From: Candidatus Methanoperedens sp.
GTDB taxonomy: Archaea > Halobacteriota > Methanosarcinia > Methanosarcinales > Methanoperedenaceae
DNA length: 15,596 nt
NCBI GenBank assembly: GCA_027460605.1
Contig: JAPZAN010000221.1
Coordinates: 1 to 15,596, forward strand
Direction: 5' to 3'
A program made the position numbers and the translations under genes. How positions within the stretch are numbered: position 1 is the stretch's first letter; each line of letters starts with the position of its first letter. The notes under the pieces were generated by a model that was not told the origin of the DNA, ran no database searches, and saw only the letters and a program-made list of their open reading frames with translations. This document shows, one piece after another, positions 11,288-15,596 of this stretch.

Positions 11288-12415
11288 ATGACACAATACA
11301 AAATACCAGTTATGCCCGGTGACGGAATCGGTCCTGAAATAATCAAAGAAGGACGCAAGGTTCTTGATGCCGCAGGTGAAAGATTCGGTTTCGATATCGA
11401 ATGGCTTGAATATCCCCACGGCGCCGACCATTATCTTAAAACTGGCGAACTCATCTCTGAAGATACGCTAAAAGAGCTTTCACAATACAGGGCGATTTAT
11501 TTCGGGGCTATTGGCGATGAGAGGATTAAACCCGGCGTACTTGAAAAAGGAATTCTTCTCACGATTCGTTTTTATCTTGATGAATATGTAAACCTGCGCC
11601 CTGTGAAATTGCTTGAAGGCGTATGGACGCCCCTCAAGGATAAAACACCGAAAGACATTGATTTCACTGTTGTGCGCGAAAATACTGAAGATTTCTATAT
11701 CGGTATCGGCGGGCGGGCAAAAAAGGGAAAGAGCAAGAAAACGCTTGAGGTGGCACGGAACCTGTACAATATAAAATTCGGGCTTGATATTGATTCCGAC
11801 AGCGATGAAATCGGATACCAGCTCGGTCTTATCAGTAAAGAGGGCACACGGAGGGTCATCCGCTATGCCTTTGAACTTGCAAAAGATAGTAAAAAACATC
11901 TCTCATCGGTGGACAAAGCGAATGTGCTCTCCGATATTTACGGGTTCTGGCGCGAGGAATTCACTTCCATTGCTGCCGAATATCCTGATGTAAAGACCGA
12001 TTTCAATTTCGTGGATGCCATTACTATGTGGTTTGTCAAGAATCCCGAATGGTTCGATACCGTTGTCGCGCCGAACATGTTTGGCGATATCATAACAGAC
12101 CTCGGGGCGATGATACAGGGCGGTCTTGGTCTTGCGCCGGGCGGGAACATAAATCCCGAAGGGACGAGCATGTTTGAGCCGATACACGGAAGTGCGCCCA
12201 AGTACAAGGGGCAGAACAAAGTGAATCCTATTGCCACGATATGGGCAGGGTCGCTTTTGCTTTCACAGATTGGCGAGAAAGAAGCTGCGGATGCAATCGT
12301 CAAAGCCATTGAGCAGAATATCGTCAATGGTGAAGTGAAAACCTATGACATGGGCGGCTCAAATACCACATCCGATGTAGGGAGCGATATCGCGCGATTG
12401 CTTAAGGAAATTTAA
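11288..12415 (+). CDS. isocitrate/isopropylmalate dehydrogenase family enzyme
   Basis: A 375-residue NAD(P)-dependent beta-decarboxylating dehydrogenase. The motifs are PGDGIGPEII (10-19), substrate arginines R94 and R104 (ILLTIRFYLDEYVNLRPV, 89-106) and R130 in RENTEDFYIGIGGR, K210 (DKANVL), and metal-binding D243, D267 and D271, with the family signature NMFGDIITDLGAMIQGG (263-279). The nucleotide loop EPIHGSAPKYKGQNKVNP is at 297-314. The enzyme oxidises and decarboxylates a 2-hydroxy acid. Candidate substrates are 3-isopropylmalate (leucine synthesis), homoisocitrate or a related malate or tartrate. HGADHYLKTGE and EYVNLRPV resemble the tartrate/D-malate/LeuB-like branch, while RENTEDFY resembles isocitrate dehydrogenases, so specificity is left open. 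The start is supported by GAGG at 11277-11280. The gene stands alone, with no leuA, leuC or leuD nearby. Confidence 0.9.
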   Translation: MTQYKIPVMPGDGIGPEIIKEGRKVLDAAGERFGFDIEWLEYPHGADHYLKTGELISEDTLKELSQYRAIYFGAIGDERIKPGVLEKGILLTIRFYLDEYVNLRPVKLLEGVWTPLKDKTPKDIDFTVVRENTEDFYIGIGGRAKKGKSKKTLEVARNLYNIKFGLDIDSDSDEIGYQLGLISKEGTRRVIRYAFELAKDSKKHLSSVDKANVLSDIYGFWREEFTSIAAEYPDVKTDFNFVDAITMWFVKNPEWFDTVVAPNMFGDIITDLGAMIQGGLGLAPGGNINPEGTSMFEPIHGSAPKYKGQNKVNPIATIWAGSLLLSQIGEKEAADAIVKAIEQNIVNGEVKTYDMGGSNTTSDVGSDIARLLKEI

Positions 12416-12489
12416 AAAATAAAGAACTGCAGTAAACGCGGATGAACGCAGATTTGTTTCTGTGTCTATCACAATTACTTATATCTCAT

Positions 12490-12542
12490 CGCAAAGAGCG
12501 CGAAGTTCGCAAAGATTGCTTTGCGGTCTTTGCGTTCTTGGC
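12490..12542. repeat. CGCAAAG/CTTTGCG inverted repeat cluster
   Basis: CGCAAAG occurs at 12490-12496 and 12508-12514. CTTTGCG occurs at 12519-12525 and 12528-12534, followed by TTCTTGGCG. The inner pair forms a 7-bp stem with a 4-base loop, and the outer pair nests around it. Just upstream, AACGCGGATGAACGCAGAT (12435-12453) is a short direct repeat. Such sequences resemble dispersed intergenic repeats seen in many prokaryotic genomes. It lies between two unrelated genes and could act as a transcription end. Confidence 0.5.
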
Positions 12543-12580
12543 GGTGTCTGATTTAAAGGATTTCAAAAAAACATAGCAGT

Positions 12581-13261
12581 ATGGAAAAGATAAAACTGAT
12601 TGAAACCGCGTCGGATAATGCATTTATCCTTTTACAGGAGGGCTCAAAAAAGCCTGTCACAAGAAACCTTACACCCGGAATACAGGTCTATGGCGAGAAG
12701 CTCATAACTATCGCAAACGTGGAATACCGCTTCTGGGACCCTTTTCGCAGCAAGCTTGCAGCCATCATGTTGAAAGGTTCGTCAGTTTCGATAAAAAAAG
12801 AATCTGCGATTCTTTATCTTGGCGCCGCCAACGGCACTACTGCAAGCCATGTTTCAGATATTGCTTCTGAAGGTGTCGTTTTTGCGGTGGAGTTCTCACC
12901 GCGCGCGATGCATGACCTTATCCGCGTGAGCATCCCCAGGATGAACCTTATCCCTATACTTTCGGATGCAATGCGCCCTGAATCATACAAGAATATGGTC
13001 ACACTGGTCGATGTCATTTACCAGGACGTGGCGCAGCGCGAACAGGCAGTGATTGCCCTCAGGAACGCAAAGCTGTTCCTTAAAACGGACGGCATTCTGG
13101 TATTGATGATAAAGTCAAGAAGCATTGATTCTACTGGAGAACCAGAAGATGTAATTGATAATGAGGTTAAGAAGCTGGGAGGGTTTTTCAAGGTCATGGA
13201 ACTGATAGAATTAGAGCCTTTCCATAGCGATCATGTGGCGGTCGTGGCGCAAAGGGTTTGA
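12581..13261 (+). CDS. flpA: fibrillarin-like rRNA/tRNA 2'-O-methyltransferase
   Basis: A 226-residue archaeal fibrillarin, full length. The small N-terminal domain (1-55) includes EYRFWDPFRSKLAA (49-61). The AdoMet-binding loop is YLGAANGTTASHVSDI (79-94), with acidic AdoMet ligands E104 (VEFSPR) and D129 (LSDAMRPE), VDVIYQDVAQ (143-152), and catalytic Lys178 in LMIKSRSID. The closing segment is ELEPFHSDHVAVV. It is the catalytic subunit of the box C/D sRNP, guided by small RNAs together with Nop5 and L7Ae to 2'-O-methylate rRNA and tRNA. Nop5 is normally adjacent in archaea, but neither neighbour is nop5. ATG 12581 has no ribosome site. A TATA-like TTTAAA at 12552-12557 stands about 29 bases upstream, so the mRNA is probably leaderless. 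Confidence 0.96.
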   Translation: MEKIKLIETASDNAFILLQEGSKKPVTRNLTPGIQVYGEKLITIANVEYRFWDPFRSKLAAIMLKGSSVSIKKESAILYLGAANGTTASHVSDIASEGVVFAVEFSPRAMHDLIRVSIPRMNLIPILSDAMRPESYKNMVTLVDVIYQDVAQREQAVIALRNAKLFLKTDGILVLMIKSRSIDSTGEPEDVIDNEVKKLGGFFKVMELIELEPFHSDHVAVVAQRV

Positions 13262-13350
13262 AAAATCCAATTCTACAATGGAAAAACACCTTCACACTCG
13301 TTAGTTATTTATACTCATGTTATAATGATTAAGCTGGACTGATATCTAAA

Positions 13351-13998
13351 ATGATTATAGTCAGTGAAGAAGAAGACGATAGCGACTCTAGTCCGTTATT
13401 TTTTTTGAGGCAACCAGTGAATGACAGCGTACTTAATATCAACCATGACTACCGCTACCTGCGGATGGGATATTATGTATCTGCTCATGCTGAAACCTAT
13501 GGAGTAGAAGTCACCCCGGATTGCACAGAAATAATGGATGCATACAGGAACCCGCTTTTAATCGAGAAGGCAAAAAAGCACGGTCTCAGAACCAGCGGTT
13601 ACAGGCTTATAACATCGCCTGATAGCGAGCTTGCCGCACCAGTTTTGTTATTCGCTGTAAATCCTTTCACCAACAACTCGATGAAAGTGATAAAGTCAGA
13701 TTCAAGACTGCCCGGAATGATTAACAAAATGAGCTACGATGCGCGGTTCCCTGTCTCGCTGCACCCCCTGACCGGCGAAGTGCATGAGATTATACAGATG
13801 TTCGGGGAATCAACCTGCGAAGAGACAGCAGAATTCACAAAAGAATTCTATGAGATATTCAATATCCCGATATGTAAATTGATAGTCCAGATAGATGATG
13901 GCGGCGTTATACTGGACCATTGTGAACCTGCGTTGAAAAATGAAGTGAAATGGGATATAGTTCATGATAAAGTGCATGAGATGAAACAGGGGAAATAA
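13351..13998 (+). CDS. RLAN-like protein (partner domain of RimK-type ligases)
   Basis: A 215-residue protein. Residues 27-75 read VLNINHDYRYLRMGYYVSAH, then AETYGVEVTPDCTEIMDAYR. This corresponds to the RLAN domain (RimK-like ATP-grasp N-terminal, PF14401 as I recall it), whose mark is a DYRYLxxGYYVSxxAExxG motif. The later part (130-190) includes RFPVSLHPLTGEVHEIIQMF and PICKLIVQIDDGGVILDHCE. In known proteins this domain is fused in front of a RimK-like ATP-grasp ligase and often joined to a GNAT acetyltransferase. Here the ligase is a separate gene 220 bases downstream, and the acetyltransferase follows on the other strand. The first 15 residues are acidic (SEEEDDSDSS). A TATA-like TTATAATG at 13320-13327 lies about 30 bases upstream, and there is no clear ribosome site, so a leaderless start is likely. 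Function is unknown, perhaps substrate recognition. Confidence 0.75.
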   Translation: MIIVSEEEDDSDSSPLFFLRQPVNDSVLNINHDYRYLRMGYYVSAHAETYGVEVTPDCTEIMDAYRNPLLIEKAKKHGLRTSGYRLITSPDSELAAPVLLFAVNPFTNNSMKVIKSDSRLPGMINKMSYDARFPVSLHPLTGEVHEIIQMFGESTCEETAEFTKEFYEIFNIPICKLIVQIDDGGVILDHCEPALKNEVKWDIVHDKVHEMKQGK

Positions 13999-14000
13999 GA

Positions 14001-14213
14001 TTGTCGTATAATAAAATTGGTAGAATAGCCGGAATATTATTTTGGGTGCTTCTGTCAATATCTATTTTATATATCTTTGTTAAAGACAATAAACCATATG
14101 CCGAATTCGCTGAATTGATTGTACTTAGTATAGGATCAATGTTTGTTATTTTATTTGTGATTGGTTTAATAGCAATTATATTAACATTGTTTAGATCGCC
14201 TAAATCAAACTAA
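14001..14213 (+). CDS. small two-helix membrane protein
   Basis: A 70-residue protein with two membrane helices (about 8-26, IAGILFWVLLSISILYIFV; and 41-63, VLSIGSMFVILFVIGLIAII), joined by a charged loop KDNKPYAEFAEL and ending with basic RSPKSN. It starts at TTG 14001, which is credible because AGGGGA (13988-13993) lies seven bases upstream and the previous stop is two bases away. It lies between the RLAN-like and the RimK-like genes, four bases before the latter, so it belongs to their operon. I do not recognise the family. It might anchor the ligase at the membrane or be its target, but neither is shown. Confidence 0.65.
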   Translation: MSYNKIGRIAGILFWVLLSISILYIFVKDNKPYAEFAELIVLSIGSMFVILFVIGLIAIILTLFRSPKSN

Positions 14214-14217
14214 TTTT

Positions 14218-15084
14218 ATGAAAATAGCCTGTTTTGTCGAAGCATATAATTTCAGGGACGGCTCTGAAAATAGAGCCCTTTTGAAATTCAAATCCACAGC
14301 AGAATCGATGGGTCATTCATTTGAATTCGTCTTCAAGGATGATATTTCAAAAATCCGGGATTACGATGCGCTGTTCATAAGAGCTACAACCGACCCTAGC
14401 AGTTCGGCATACATAGTTTCAAGACTTGCCGAACAATCGGGGATAAAGGTTATCGACGACCCGCATTCGATAAGAACCTGCTCGAACAAGGCAATACTCC
14501 ACGACCTGTTCCTGAAAAATAACATACCGGCGCCAAAATCCATCTTATTTCATGGAGATTATGCGGCAGGAACTCTTGATACGATATTCAAGACCCTGGG
14601 ATTCCCTGTTATCATCAAAACACCATATACCCGTTTTTCATCCCATGTGGAGAAAGCGAATAATGAATCTGAATTTATAGAACTCACAAAACATTTGCTA
14701 AGGAAAGCAAAGGTGCTGGTGCTCCAGGAATACATCAAATCTGATTTTGACTGGCGCGTGGGGGTACTCCGCAACGAAGTGCTATACCTGTGCAAATACT
14801 GCATCCCGGAAGGGGGATGGAAAGTAAAGTCAAAGATAAACGGAAGGAACGTATGGGGAGATACAATCGCTTTACCGCGGGAATCTATTGCCCCGGAATT
14901 AAAAGATATCTGCATCTCACTTTCAAAATGTGTGGGCAACGGGCTCTATGGTCTTGATGTTAAAGAAACAGATAGCGGATATAAGGTCATTGAGATAAAT
15001 GATAACCCCAGTATTTATGATGGATACGAGGATTCCGTGGACACGGACATTTATGAAAAAATAATCAAAGAGTTGGTTTCATAA
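14218..15084 (+). CDS. RimK-like ATP-grasp ligase (RLAN-associated type)
   Basis: A 288-residue ATP-grasp carboxylate-amine ligase. The pre-ATP-grasp domain (1-85) contains DALFIRATTDPSSSAYIVSR (50-69) and VIDDP (78-82). ATP-binding residues include K91 (SNKAILHDLF), K134 (FPVIIKTPYT) and LQEYI (169-173), followed by DFDWRVGVL (176-184). The metal-binding end is GLYGLDVKET and VIEINDNPSI (Asp247, Glu259, Asn261). The ending NDNPSIYDGYEDSVDTDIYEKII resembles RimK-like proteins that carry an RLAN domain, as I recall them. Family chemistry is ATP-dependent joining of an amino acid or peptide amine to a carboxylate through an acyl phosphate. The substrates are unknown. There is no ribosome site between it and the preceding stop, so coupling is likely. 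The gene ends overlapping the convergent GNAT gene by six bases. Confidence 0.9.
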   Translation: MKIACFVEAYNFRDGSENRALLKFKSTAESMGHSFEFVFKDDISKIRDYDALFIRATTDPSSSAYIVSRLAEQSGIKVIDDPHSIRTCSNKAILHDLFLKNNIPAPKSILFHGDYAAGTLDTIFKTLGFPVIIKTPYTRFSSHVEKANNESEFIELTKHLLRKAKVLVLQEYIKSDFDWRVGVLRNEVLYLCKYCIPEGGWKVKSKINGRNVWGDTIALPRESIAPELKDICISLSKCVGNGLYGLDVKETDSGYKVIEINDNPSIYDGYEDSVDTDIYEKIIKELVS

Positions 15085-15549
15085 TTTCCTGGAAAGATGC
15101 AGCGCACCGTCCCCGTTCTTGTAATAATTGTAGAGTTTTTTATCCACAACAAAACCCTTCGATGCGTAAAGATTCTGGGCGGGTTTGTTATTGACCCCGA
15201 CTTCAAGTGTTACTTTATTAACTCCTTTTTCTTTTAACAATTCCATGGTTTTATCCATAAGCAAGCTCGCTATTCCCTGCCTCCGGTGCGCGGGATGCAC
15301 GTTTAACGAATATATCCTTGCATTGTGGATATTTTCCCGCAAAAGAACGATAATTGACCCGATGATGCCCCCGTCCCCGGCAACCAGTACAACCGACCTG
15401 GCTTTAAGTAAAAGATACTTTAATTGTTTCCAGTGAAATTTTTCTTCCTTGAAACATATCTCCTCAAGTTCAAAAAGGGCATCCAACTCCTCTTTTTTCG
15501 CAATGCGAATTACAGGTTTCAAGGAACGGTCACGCGCGCCCTTACGCAT
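15079..15549 (-). CDS. RimI-like GNAT N-acetyltransferase
   Basis: A 156-residue GNAT-fold acetyltransferase. Acetyl-CoA motif A is YSLNVHPAHRRQGIASLL (79-96). It continues with LLKEKGVNKVTLEVGVNN and AQNLYASKGFVVDKKLY, then YYKNGDGALHLSRKL at the C-terminus. RimI enzymes acetylate protein N-termini. However, the ending YYKNGDGALHLSRKL and ARIYSLNVHP resemble, as I recall, GNAT domains found with RLAN and RimK-like ligases, so it is probably the third part of that set. ATG 15549 overlaps the upstream gene by 31 bases. TTG 15522 would give a 147-residue protein whose start overlaps the upstream TGA (TTGA), which fits the domain boundary as well or better. The stop overlaps the ligase stop on the other strand. 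Confidence 0.9.
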   Translation of the reverse strand: MRKGARDRSLKPVIRIAKKEELDALFELEEICFKEEKFHWKQLKYLLLKARSVVLVAGDGGIIGSIIVLLRENIHNARIYSLNVHPAHRRQGIASLLMDKTMELLKEKGVNKVTLEVGVNNKPAQNLYASKGFVVDKKLYNYYKNGDGALHLSRKL

Positions 15550-15596
15550 TCCTGCACCTGTTTTACAACCTCGGGATAATCGCCAAAGATGAAACC
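15519..15596 (-). CDS. C-terminal end of an unidentified gene (partial)
   Basis: A minus-strand frame enters at the right edge and codes 25 residues, GFIFGDYPEVVKQVQ to VTVP, ending TGA at 15519-15521. It overlaps the start of the GNAT gene, consistent with a coupled pair in one operon. The fragment is too short to assign. Confidence 0.5.
   Translation of the reverse strand, partial: GFIFGDYPEVVKQVQECVRARVTVP

Overview
The window reads as chromosomal DNA of a euryarchaeote, most likely a relative of Methanosarcinales (Methanoperedens-like is possible; no marker here fixes the genus). The evidence is a membrane-anchored archaeal LonB, a fibrillarin-type 2'-O-methyltransferase, a DUF473-type protein, TATA-box promoters with leaderless or very short leaders, and GGTGA-type ribosome binding sites where leaders exist.

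Layout. 1-470: end of an unidentified gene, then a DUF473-like gene coupled to it. 480-1090: two small uncharacterised minus-strand genes. 1091-2102: an AT-rich block with a dense set of AGTAA/TTACT half-sites in front of a probable winged-helix protein. 2103-4557: a toxin-antitoxin island with a RelE-like toxin and a convergent Phd-like small protein, a broken antitoxin/MazF-PemK-like pair, a small conserved protein and an intact VapBC pair. The island sits directly behind tldD and contains two extra degenerate copies of the last codons of tldD (2665-2751 and 3708-3759). The true 3' end is at 4558. This is the most striking structural signal: tldD's 3' end looks like a repeated insertion or recombination point for toxin-antitoxin cargo.

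4558-10299 is a core proteolysis and membrane quality-control block. tldD and lonB overlap on the minus strand. Divergent from them, a site-2 metalloprotease with paired CBS domains is followed one base later by a TraB-family membrane protein.

10300-11287 is about 1 kb with almost no convincing genes. It holds two related GC-rich hairpins, a ribbon-helix-helix-like reading frame lacking a normal start codon, and a 438-bp segment bounded by a short imperfect inverted repeat.

11288-13261 holds an isocitrate/isopropylmalate dehydrogenase family enzyme, a short intergenic repeat cluster, and fibrillarin. 13351-15549 is a compact set of RLAN-like protein, two-helix membrane protein, RimK-like ATP-grasp ligase and a convergent GNAT acetyltransferase. 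RLAN, ATP-grasp and GNAT domains are known to be joined in predicted peptide- or amino-acid-ligating systems. Here they appear split into separate genes with a membrane peptide inserted, the best candidate in the window for an undescribed biochemical system. The window closes inside another minus-strand gene.
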